Assembly (NCBI GenBank): GCA_009746045.1
Contig: RPFO01000765.1
Location: 5,001-69,000, forward strand
DNA length: 64,000 bases
Source: Mesostigma viride
Lineage: Eukaryota > Streptophyta > Mesostigmatophyceae > Mesostigmatales > Mesostigmataceae
Reading direction: 5' to 3'
Below, one piece after another: positions 1 through 12,000 of this stretch (within the stretch, counting starts at the first letter, position 1; the number at the start of each line of letters is the position of its first letter). The notes under the pieces are model-generated. The model did no database searches and was not told the DNA's origin. It worked only from the letters and a program-made list of their open reading frames with translations. The position numbers and the translations under genes are program-made.

Positions 1-71
1 ATATGTCGGAGTAAGCATACACAGTCCAGTAAGACGCACACAGGTGCAATAGAACGCATTTGAACACGGAA

Positions 72-3000
72 ATGGCTTCCAGCGATAGCGACGGTGATGA
101 CAGAGCTCGTAGCGCGCAGTTGGAGACATCCGTCTTCGCAAGCTACCTGGAAGTTGTGGAGAAATTACGCGACCGTGACGGCGATGTAGCCTTTGGAGCA
201 GGCATAGATAAAGTGCGCAACTACATTGTCAATGCGCAGTCTCGTACTGACGTCTGCCTTATCTGCCTTGAAAAGGTAGGTTCACAAGCGGGCCCACTTG
301 ACAAACCCTGGTTTTCTCCTTGCGCTGCCCCGCCACCCGGCCGCCCGGGCCCCCTTCCCGCTCGCCGCCTTCGCCTACCCCCGTCCTCCCTTGCCTGGAA
401 AGCCCATACTTCTGCGACCAGGTCCTCCTCTACGATGTTCACTCCGCTCTTACTGGCTGTCATATGCCCACGCCTGCTGTCATGTGCCCATGGCACAAGT
501 ACACCATTCCAGTCGATCCCATCTGCCGTCCTTAGACATGCTTGCCTGTGCCGCCCCTACCACCAGGACCGGCTCTGCCCTTCAACCTGAGGCACCCTGG
601 CCTATGCCCCTAGTGTCGCCAACCACATGCTTCCCTTCCGTCTCATGACCACACATGCCCGCCTGTGCAAATGTCATGTGGGCCGCATTGAGCGCTCTTA
701 TGAAGGAGGGGCTCTTATGCTACCTGACGCAATGTCGCTCTCTCTCGTTTATCGCAATGCCGTGTGTGATGCTAATTTCAGGCGATGCCGCGTGGGGTGT
801 TCGTTCCGTGTGATGCCACACACAGTGTTGATTCAATGCAATGCTACACATAGAGCTCATTTCGTGCAATTGCTATGTATGGTGCTCAGTTCATGTAACG
901 TCACGTGTGGCCATGTAACGTCACGCTTGGGTCTCGTTTTATGAAGTCACGTATGGTGTTCTATTTATTGTGAGCCATGGGTGGCATTCATTCAACGTAT
1001 GCAATGCCATGGATGGCATTCGTTCAACGACATCCCGCGCATGGCACTCATCCAATCGAAAGTGTATTGCCACGTACCTGTGTTGCCACGTATGGTGTCC
1101 ATTTCATTTAGTGCCGCATGCTATATCAAAGTGACATCCAGCATACGCCAGAAATCTGGAGAATTCGGACCATGGTAGCTCCAGCCTGCCGTTATCTTAC
1201 CCTCGCTTGTCGAGTCGTTCAGGGCGATGGAAATAATGGGATGGACATATTATATGTCCGGACCGCGCACCTTGAAGGGTTCGCGTCATGCCCCATGCGT
1301 GGCAGGCCTGCCCAACTGCCCCGAACTGGCAATGTGAAGTGTATTGCCACGTAAAGCATAACATAAAATGATGTTCATTCAATACATTGTGCCACATTGT
1401 ATGGGTGGACGATGCAATGTTCGCCGCAGGTCCGCCCAACCGACCCGGCCTGGCAGTGCTCCCGCAGCTGCTTCACCAGCTTCCACCTCATCTGCATCCA
1501 GGCGTGGGCGCGCCAGTCGGCCGCGTCGGCAGCATTACGCTCTGTCTCCAACCTGACGCCTGAACTATTCCCCAATGCAGCCGCCGACGCGCACAAGAGC
1601 GCGCAGTGGCACTGCCCAAAGGTGCGGCGCGGACTGTGGAGGCTGAGGAGGTATAGACATTGGCTAAGGAGGTACAACAGAGGCTGAGGAGGTACAACAG
1701 AGGCTAAGGAGGTAACACAGAGGCTAAGGAGGTAAAACAGAGGCTAAGGAGGTAAAACAGAGGCTAAGGAGGTAAAACAGAGGCTAAAGAAGCGATGCGG
1801 TGGCACTGCCCCAAGGTGCGGTGCGGCGCCGCGTGGCTAACGCTCACATAAATAGGTCATGTTACAAATCCATCCATCTTGCCATCATGGCATCTCTTCA
1901 TGAGCGGATGTCATCAGGCATCGGGCCCCCCTGCCCAGAGGCGATATTTCCATGAAATTGTGGAAATCTTTTGGAATGGGGTCGAGTTAGTTGTGAGGGG
2001 GAGACCCAACCAAATGGGGTCAAATAATTTGTCATGAGGTGGAGACCCAACCCAATGGGGTAAAATAATTTGTCATGAGGTGGAAACCCAACGGGACGGG
2101 GTGGAATAATTAGCTATGAGGTGGAAACCCAACGGGACGGGGTCGAATAATTAGTTATGAGGTGGAAACCCAACGGGATGGGTAGGGTATGGAAAGGGAG
2201 TTGGGGGGGAGGGCGATGGCTAAGTTATCGCATGCGGGGGGGGGAGTCGCTAGCCTGCGTGCCATCGTGGCTGGTTGTGGTCCTTGGCTGCTCCTGCAGA
2301 CAGGGCAGCTCTCCGGTGTATGGAGTCAGCACCACTGGGTCCTTGTCAGTGGGCTGACGTTTGCCTGTAGCCCCCCCATCTGTACATGAGTTTGTCAGGG
2401 CCGCCTTGGCAGTAGCAGCCGGCATGGCAGGGGTAGCTGGCATGCACGAGAGGAACGGAAAGATTTTCCCTTGCCTCAGGTCAGGTTGGGGGGGGAGGCG
2501 AGGGTGGCGGGGGTGGCAAGGGGGGAGGGGGTGGAGGGGATGGCGGGGATGGCGGGGATGGCGGGGATGGCGGGGATGGCGGGGGTGGCGAGGGTGGGTA
2601 TGCGTGCGGTGTTCGTTACGTGAGGGGCATGCTATGAAGGCGTCATTGATGTTCCGACATGAGGGACGCAACAGCAGTGGCACTGCATATCGGCAGCCTG
2701 AGGTGGCATACGATAACTCCTGGAGACTATAACCGTGCGGGTGTGCTGCCAATAACAGTGCTGCAAATCCTTCGGGTGCTTCATTGCTAATGTGAGCGCA
2801 GTGCAGATATGTTGGTTCCTGCGGTTTTATTTACCCGACTGATGTCAAGCCAAGAGTATTGGTTACTTTGTCCTGTGGTGGCCTGCACCCTCTTGGCCAA
2901 AATGCGGCAGTGCCGCTGTGACTATGCCGTCGCAGAGGCGCCAACCGAGTACCGGTGCTTCTGTGGGAAGGAGAGGGACCCTGAGTACGACCCCTGGCTG

Positions 3001-6000
3001 CTGCCGCACACGTGCGGGGAGATGTGCGGCAAGCCGCTGGCGACAGATGGCAGCGCGGCGTGCGAGCACACGTGCACGCTGCTGTGCCACCCTGGGCCCT
3101 GCCCTCCCTGCCCCCAGGTAATGGGGGCTTTTTGTTTGAACTGAAACTACCATGGTTTTGATGTGGGTGAAATGCTAGAGCACAGGCCTATAACCACTTG
3201 ACCAAACATGGATGAATCCAAATAACACCTCTGGTTGGTTGGAGCTTCTGGAAAGTGTTGTTACTCAGCCAGATTTGCGGCAGGGCTTTCCCAGCCCTTC
3301 TTGATGGACCTGGCGTGCTCTGGGACAACAGTGGTTTTTTATGGACGTAGCTAGCCGTAGAGCGATGCTGGACCGCTGTTTTGCTGCGCTGCCGCCCCAC
3401 GGTCTTTCAAAAGGATTCACTGAATGAAAATCTTGTAGACTAGGATGTAAGGACATAATCAACATTAATGGCCATTTCTTTGTAGTAGGCGCTCATTGTG
3501 AGGGCATGATAAACATTAATGGCACGTGCCTCGTACACGTATGCGGTCTTGCGTCCCACGTATCGTTGTCTAAGCCTTTCTAGTTTCACATACGTTCCTG
3601 TAGCAAAATTTCCCCCCTTTCCCCCTTTCCCTTCGGCTTCCTACTTCCCCGCCTCTTTCTCAGCTTCCCACTTCCCACCATTTCCCTCGGCTCCCCACTT
3701 TCCCGCCCCCTTTTTTTTCTGTTTCATATTCCCACTTTCCCGCCCCTTTTTTTTCTGTTTCATACTCCCACTTTCCCGCCCCCTTTTTTTTCTGTTTCAT
3801 ATTCCCACTTTCCCGCCCCCTTTTTTTTTCTGTTTCATATTCCCACTTTCCCGCCCCTTTTTTTTCTGTTTCATATTCCCACTTTCCCGCCCCCTTTTTT
3901 TTCTGTTTCATACTCCCACTTTCCCGCCCCCTTTTTTTTCTGTTTCATATTCCCACTTTCCCGCCCCCTTTTTTTTTCTGTTTCATATTCCCTCTTTCCC
4001 GCCCCTTTTTTTTTCTGTTTCATATTCCCTCTTTCCCGCCCCCTTTTTTTTTCTGCTTCATATTCCCACTTTCCCGCCCCTTTTTTTTTCTGTTTCATAT
4101 TCCCACTTTCCCGCCCCCTTTTTTTTTCTGTTTCATATTCCCACTTTCCCGCCCCCTTTTTTTTCTGTTTCATATTCCCACTTTCCCGCCCCCTTTTTTT
4201 TCTGTTTCATATTCCCACTTTCCCGCCCCCCTTTTTTTCTGTTTCATACTCCCACTTTCCCGCCCCCTTTTTTTTCTGTTTCATATTCCCACTTTCCCGC
4301 CCCCTTTTTTTTCTGTTTCATATTCCCACTTTCCCGCCCCCTTTTTTTTCTGTTTCATATTCCCACTTTCCCGCCCCTTTTTTTTCTGTTTCATATTCCC
4401 ACTTTCCCGCCCCCTTTTTTTTCTGTTTCGTATTCCCACTTTCCCGTCCCCTTTTTTTTCTGTTTCATATTCCCACTTTCCCGCCCCCTTTTTTTTCTGT
4501 TTCGTATTCCCACTTTCCCGCTGTTTTTCTCAGCTTCCCTGGTGTGGTCGGCTTTGTTCAGGCGGACCGAATTTCGCCCTTTCCTGGCGCTTTTGTACCG
4601 AGGCTTGTGTCTTTTGCACAGAGTTGGCTTGGTGCTCCGCTTTGATATTGCATGGCGTCCAATCAAGGAGTGCACAGTTGGAGAACTTTGGTGGATGGAG
4701 CCTTTCTGAACGTAATGCAAAGTGGCAGATGAGCTAGTCACTCGGTCACTGGCTCTCCACATGACTCTCGGGCACGTATTCAGGCCATATTTGAAAAGGG
4801 ATGACTGCCATTTTGGGTTGTAGAAATGGTTTGAAGAGCGACTTCCTTTTCATATCGAGAGATTCTTATACGAACAGTGCCTTCACGGTGTCTAGAGGCA
4901 GAAAGTCCCCTGGTGTCGCACCCTGGCAGCCGTGGCGATAGCTTTGCGAGTCATTCTAAGGAGTTGGATTCCAAAGTTTCAAATCATGGCCACACGCCCA
5001 TGCCACCGGGCTTTCCTCATATCAATTTGGCCCTGGGTGAGTGGCTCCGTTCATGCTCTCGTGCCGGAGACATGCGTACCTTTCTGCACACGGTGCCTCA
5101 CGACTACCTTCCTATTTCCATGCATGCACGTGTTGTTTTGTGGGGGCTGGCTGGGTGAGCGGGCCCCTGGGGTGGGTGGCTGGCTGGCTTGATGGGACCT
5201 CCTATGCTTTTCCTTCTCTTCCTTCCTCCCTCTCCTCCCTCTCCTCCCTCTCCTCCCTCTCCTCCCTCTCCTCCCTCCCCTCCCTCTCCTCCCTCCCCTC
5301 CCTCTCGTCCCTCTCCTCCCTCTCCTCCCTCTCCTCCCTCTCCTCCCTCTCCTCCCTCTCCTCCCTCTCCTCCCTCTCCCCTCTCCTCCCTCTCCTCCCT
5401 CTCCTCCCTCTCCTCCCTCTCCTCCCTCTCCTCCCTCTCCTCCCTCTCCTCCCTCTCCTCCCTCTCCTCCCTCTCCTCCCTCTCCTCCCTCTCCTCCCTC
5501 TCCTCCCTCTCCTCCCTCTCCTCCCTCCCTCCTCCTCCCTCTCCTCCCTCTCCTCCCTCTCCTCCCTCTCCTCCCTCTCCTCCTCTCCTCCCTCTCCTCC
5601 CTCTCCTCCCTCTCCTCCCTATCCTCCTCCCCTCCCCTCCCTCCCCTCCCTCCCCTCCCTCCCCTCCCTCCCCTCCCTCCCCTCCCTCCCTCCCTCCCCT
5701 CCCTCCCCTCCCTCCCCTCCCTCCCCTCCCTCCCCTCCCTCCCCTCCCCCCCTCCCCTCCCTCCCCTCCCTCCCTCCCTCCTCCCCCTCCCTCCCTCCCT
5801 CCCCTCCTCCCCTCCCTCCCTCCCCTCCCTCCTCCCTCCCCTCCTCCCCCTCCCTCCTCCCTCCCCTCCCTCCCTCCCTCCCTCCCCCCCTCCCCCTCCC
5901 CTCCTCCCCTCCTCCCCTCCCTCCCCTCCCTCCCCTCCCTCCCTCCCTCCCCTCCCTCCCCTCCCTCCCTCCCTCCCTCCCCTCCCTCCCCTCCCTCCCT

Positions 6001-9000
6001 CCCTCCCCTCCCTCCCCTCCCTCCCTCCTCCCTCCCTCCCCTCCCTCCCCTCCCCCTCCCTCCCTCCCCCCTCCCTCCCTCCCTCCTCCCCTCCCTCCCC
6101 TCCCTCCCCTCCCTCCCTCCTCCCCTCCCTCCCTCCCTCCCTCTCCCTCCCTCCTCCCTCCCTCCCCTCCCTCCCTCCCTCCCCTCCCTCCCTCCCTCCT
6201 CCTCCCTCTCCCTCCCTCCCTCCCTCCCTCCCTCTCCTCCCTCCCCCCCTCCCTCCCTCCTCCCCTCCCTCCCTCCTCCCTCCCTCCCTCCCCTCCCTCC
6301 CCTCCCTCCCCTCCCTCCCTCCCTCTCCCTCCTCCCTCCCTCCCTCCCCCCCTCCCTCCCTCCCTCCCCTCCCTCCCTCCCCCCCTCCCCTCCCTCCCCT
6401 CCCTCCCTCCCTCCCCTCCCTCCCTCCTCCCCTCCCTCCCCTCCCTCCTCCCTCCCTCCCTCCCTCCCTCCCTCCCTCCCCTCCCCTCCCTCCCCCCTCC
6501 CTCCCTCCCTCCCTCCCTCCCTCCCCTCCCTCCCTCCCTCCCCTCCCTCCCCTCCCTCCCCTCCCTCCCTCCCTCCCCTCCCTCCCTCCCTCCCTCCCTC
6601 CCCTCCCTCCCTCCCCTCCCTCCCCTCTCCCTCCCTCCCCTCCCTCCCTCCTCCTCCCCTCCTCCTCCTCCTCCCCTCCCCTCCCCTCCTCCCTCCCTCC
6701 CTCCCCTCCCTCCCCTCCTCCCCCCTCCCTCCCCCCTCCCTCCCTCCCCTCCCTCCCCTCCCTCCCTCCCCCCCTCCCTCCTCCCCTCCCTCCCCTCCCT
6801 CCCTCCCTCCCCTCCCTCCCCTCCCTCCCCTCCCTCCCTCCTCCCTCCTCCTCCCTCCTCCTCCTCCTCCCCTCCCTCCTCCCTCCCCTCCCCCTCCCTC
6901 CTCCTCCCTCCCGCCCCTCCCGCCCCTCCCCCCCCTCCCTCCCTCCCTCCCTCCCTCCCTCCCTCCCCTCCCTCCCCTCCCTCCCCTCCCTCCCCTCCCT
7001 CCCCTCCCTCCCCTCCCTCCCCTCCCTCCCCTCCCTCCCCTCCCTCCCTCCCTCCCCTCCCTCTCCTGCCTCTCCCGCCTCTCCCGCCTCTCCTGCCTCT
7101 CCTGCCTCTCCCGCCTCTCCTGCCTCTCCTGCCACTCCTGCCTCTCCTGCCTCTCCTGCCTCTCCTTGCCTCTCCTTCCTCTCCGTCCTTGCCTTCCTCT
7201 CTCCCTCTCTCTTCCTTCCTTCCCAGTTGACGCGTGTGAGCTGCCACTGTGGCGCGCGAAAGGAGACAAAACGGTGCGGCCAGGGGGAGGGCTGGTCATG
7301 CGGACACCCCTGCAAGAAGCGGCTGGCCTGTGGGGCACACGCCTGCCCGCTGGTGAGCAATGGCCGGTGGCGGTGGTGGAGGAAATATTACCGAAGAAGG
7401 GTGTGTTGTGTTCATCTTTGATCTGTATTGGGTCCTTCTCTCTACACCACGCCAGTGCCGTTTTTTTTGCTCCTCGGCCCCCAAATGCAGTGGTCATTGC
7501 AGTGGACCGTGTACACTGCTCGTTGTTTCCCTGGGCACGTGTTTGACTTCCAAAGTGGATGTGCGCCAATGTGTGCCTGAGGAAGGCTGAGAGGAAGGCT
7601 GTCCATGAATCGCTATCAGAGAAATGGAGGTAGCCGACGAATGGTTGTCCATGAACCATTCTCTACTATCAAAGAGACAACCAGCGCAGGCCAGAAATCT
7701 GGAAGAATCCGGACCATGGTAGCGCGAGCCTGCTGTTATCTCCAATATAATAGGGCAAGGCTGCCCAAGAGGCAACCAAAGTCCCAGCCTAGCAAACGAG
7801 AGACTTAACACCGACGGTTTTTGCCACCATGGAGCGTGCTGCGGTGTGCCTGGTACCTGTCTCTAGCTTGCATATCTACCATTTAGCTATGATATTTTTA
7901 CATGTTTGGAAATTTTCTATTTGAGCAGAACGTGCCAGTAGTCCCATGGTGGGCAAGGAACTGCGCCCTTGTGGATGGCCCCTTGCGCAGTGTCTCGGGG
8001 CCAATGTGTGCACCGGATGGTGGATGGTGTGTCAACAGTAAATGCTGCACTAATGACAGGCCGGAATGATTATCATATTTGACCTAAAACTCTTATTATT
8101 ATAGCTCGCTTGGATCTTTTATTTCTATTTTATTTTTCTCTGTGATGATTTTATAGCACTAGACAGCTGGCATTAGTCACCACATTGCTCCATTCCTGTC
8201 GCCATGTTGTGGTGGTCCATGCAGCCGTATGGCACTATACTCGCCAGCATTTTGGTTTCCATTTGTTGCCTGCCTCGACGATACATCTAGGCTCATGACA
8301 CGCAAGTTCTTACCGGCACTCGGCAGCATTTGGTCTGCATTTGTTGCCTGCCGTGACGATACGGGCCATCTTAATGGTGGTCCATAATGGAACAGACTAG
8401 TTTAGTCATTGGTTGGGTGTTGGCTTACCCTGTAAGTCCCTTTCATCTCAAAGCCTGGTGCCAGCAGTGGAGCGTCTGATGAGGGGATTCATCCCGCATC
8501 CGCAAGCACTGCCCACCCTGTCTCACGTTTCTTTGCTTGTCACCGCCACATTCCCATGGTTGTTGCTATCAATTTCCGACTCTTTGTTGCTTCCACACTC
8601 CATTATTCGCTACTGCCCTATTCCCGTGCTTGTTGCTATCAATATCCGACTGTTTATTTCCACATTCCATTATTTATTACTGCCACATTCCCATGGTTAT
8701 TGCTGGCACGTTGGTTTTACTCGTTGCTCCCTGCTATATATATCCCGCCACCAGCCATGCCACACGGGCAGCTGCCCCCCTTGCTCCCAGTCGAGCGAGC
8801 GCAGCTGCCTGTGCGGTGCCGTGCGACAGAAGCGGGCGTGCGAGCAGGTGGCCTTCCGCTGCGACAAGAGCTGCGACAAGCCGCTGCCATGTGGCAAACA
8901 CCGCTGCCAAAAGGGCTGCCACGAGGGTCCCTGCGGCGGGTGCCCCCTGTCTGGTATGTGCAGTCAAGTGTCTCATATGCAGCCCTGTGGTTGTGCACTT

Positions 9001-12000
9001 TTGTCCATGAGATAACCAATATTAGTTTAATAGTATTGGTTATCTACTACTACAGGAGTATACTATAGTATACTGTTGTACTCTACTATACTACAGGAGT
9101 ATACTATGGTATACTATTGTACTCTACTATACTACAGGAGTATACTACTGTAGAATAGTAGTAGATGATGATTGAGTGACCACGGTAAAAATCCCATCCA
9201 CCGCTTATCTAGGACTGTTCCGGCTGCCATGTGATCGGGCCCTGTGTCAGATGTTGAGTTGGTGCCACAGGATAATACAATCTGGAAGTACAGTTTTTAT
9301 TGAATTACTGCGGTTGGTATCTGTGGGCAGCATAAGAAGTGGGCGGGCATTGCTGAAGGGGAAAGCTTTTGTTAGCCCTGTTATCCTGTTTTTGCAACTC
9401 TGTCAGTGCAAGCGTGTCTGCGTAATGGGGTGAATGTGCAAGCTTTTCTTCCCGTTGCTGTCCACTGTCACGTTCCCTCCCTCTTCCCACCCCTCCCCAC
9501 CTCTTCCACTTCCTTCCATCTTTCCATATCAGCCCACCCACCCCACATCCAAAACGCCCGCGGCAACTGCCACTGTCCCATTGCACTCAGTGACCGCTAC
9601 GATCCCATTTCACTTGGTTTGTGCTGGCGCGCGCCCCCCCCCCCCCCCCTCCAGGGTCCCGCCGGTGCCCCTGCGGCAAGATGGCCCACGACGACCTGTC
9701 CTGCGACGAGGTGGTGCCTACTTGCGGCCGCACGTGCGACAAGTTGCTGGTGGGTGGTGATGCGCTGTTGGTGGTGGGTGGGTGAAGTTTTTGGTGGTTC
9801 TGGTTTCCGCACAGCTGGCGGATAGTGACAATCTGCTGGTGGGTCGCGACAAACCGCGGGTGGGTGGGTTATCTACGGCTTGTGGGGGTTGGGGGGCTGG
9901 TGGCTGTGCATGGTGGCACCAGCTGCAGGTTGATGGCATGAATCCGCCGGTGGGTGGGTGACACGGCCTGGAGGGTGGCTGTGGGCGGCTCATGGTTGGG
10001 ACGCGTGGAAACGGTGTGGCAGCGTGCCGTTCCCAAGGCATTCCTCTAGGTTGGTGGCATCGCATACCTATACATGGCATGCGACACCATATCTACATTT
10101 CGTGTGTGGTGTCAGCGTTGTCATGTGCCATTCCATCCTGTGAGGCGTCGGTAAGAAGAACCTCTCTTGTTGTTGGTAAGAAGAACCTTTCAACGTTGGC
10201 GTCCGCCTGCCGGACCTGGACACATCGCCGGACCCCACGCAGCCCGTGTGGAACTTCACGTGGGTGGCCGGGCAGCCCGTGTGGAACTTCACGTGGGTGG
10301 CCACGCAGCCCGTGTGGAACTTCACCTGCCTGGTCTTGCCAGGCGATGCTACTACCTTGGTGGCTGAGACATCCTGTGTACACAGAAACATTGGTCAGGG
10401 TCACAATAACCGTGGGTCAGGTTGCTGGTATGAGGGTCATCCTGCCACCGCTCGCATCTGGCGCACTCATGTATGCCACGTGGGCAGCTGCCGCACAGAT
10501 CGCTACCCCCAGGCTGGCACTATTCTGAATTCAACTTAGGAGGAGCTCTTCTTACTCATCTCCATCTCTCCATTTAGAGCCATGTAGCGGCCACCCCGGT
10601 TCGCGCCCCCCCGCTTGCGGGCATACAGGGCATCTACCCCCCTCACCTATTCCTCTGGACTTGTCTAAATACTACAAAACCCCTTGTGTAGTCCAGCCAT
10701 GCATTCCCCACACCTGTCCACCGCGCTGTACGTCCCCACTCACCACCCACCATCCCCCCAACCCCCCCTACCCCTCTTACTCTGATATAACCCCTCATAT
10801 GTGAATAATCCGCAGTCGTGCGGCATCCATCGCTGCCCCCAAGCGTGCCACACGGGCGGCTGCACCGAGGTCTGCCTGTCCATGATCGAGAAGCAGTGCC
10901 GCTGCGGGGCGCTCACGCGCTCGGTGAGCCTGTGAACCCACGAATATTCACCTGTGCTGGAATTAGCCATCAAGGGGTGATGACCCGTGCTGCAATTAGC
11001 CATCAAGGGGTAATGACCCGTGCTGCAATTAGCCATCAAGGGGTAATGACCCGTGCTGCAATTAGCCATCAAGGGGTAATGACCCGTGCTGGCATTAGCC
11101 ATGAAGGGGTTATGACCCGTGCTGGAATTAGCCATCAAGGGGTAATGACCCATCGATGATACCGATTATCCACAATCCTGAAACGCATCGCCCCAGTTCT
11201 CCTGCCAGGATTGCGCCATAAATAGCGTATTCATCTACTTGTGGTTGGTGTCTGTTTTTCTGTTTGTTTATTATTGGCATGAGTGAGAGAGTAAGGACGG
11301 GCAGTTCACGAGATTGATATTTGATTCCATGTGATTCAGTACCCACATGGAAAGTTTCACAGCACGGCCGTGTGATTCAAAGGCTTGTAAGCATGGGTAT
11401 TCTTTTACAGATGTAATGTACCAAATAGGTTGGTAATATACAAAATAGGTTATGGCCAAATAGGTTGGTAAACGCAATAGATTATGGCCAAATAGGTTGG
11501 TAAATGGTAATATACAAAATAGGTTATGGCCAAATAGGTTGGTAATATACAAAATAGGTTATGGCCAAATAGGTTGGTAAATGGTAATATACAAAATAGG
11601 TTATGGCCAAATGAGTTGGTAAATGGTAATATACAAAATAGGTTATGGCCATAAGTCTTGTCTGTCGGGTTAGCACGGCGGCGACGTGACGAGTGAGGAA
11701 TGTTTTGCGAGGTCACTTTTGACTAACTCCTCGTTCAAGTTTCCATGGCATGTTTAACCTACACGCAGGTGCCGTGCCATGAGACGGTCAAATGCCAGAG
11801 CAAGTGCACCCGACCTCGCAACTGTGAGCGGCATCAGTGCAAGCGCCGCTGCTGCGATGGCGACTGCCCGCCCTGCCCCGAGGTAATTATTGTCATTTGG
11901 GCCGCGGTTTTGATAATTGGGAGATTTTGTCAAGGGCCTGCGCGTGGTATTATTCTGCTGTGATCACGGCATTTGGGCTGCGGTTCTGGATGTGGAAGGA

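Noticed and set aside
3519-4709. 396-codon Phe/Pro/Ser frame
   Set aside because: Entirely explained by the 37-bp pyrimidine repeat.
5041-7659. Open frames of 540-850 codons on both strands
   Set aside because: A purine-free or pyrimidine-free tract cannot contain stop codons; the content is pure CCCTCC-type repeat inside NFXL1 intron 3.
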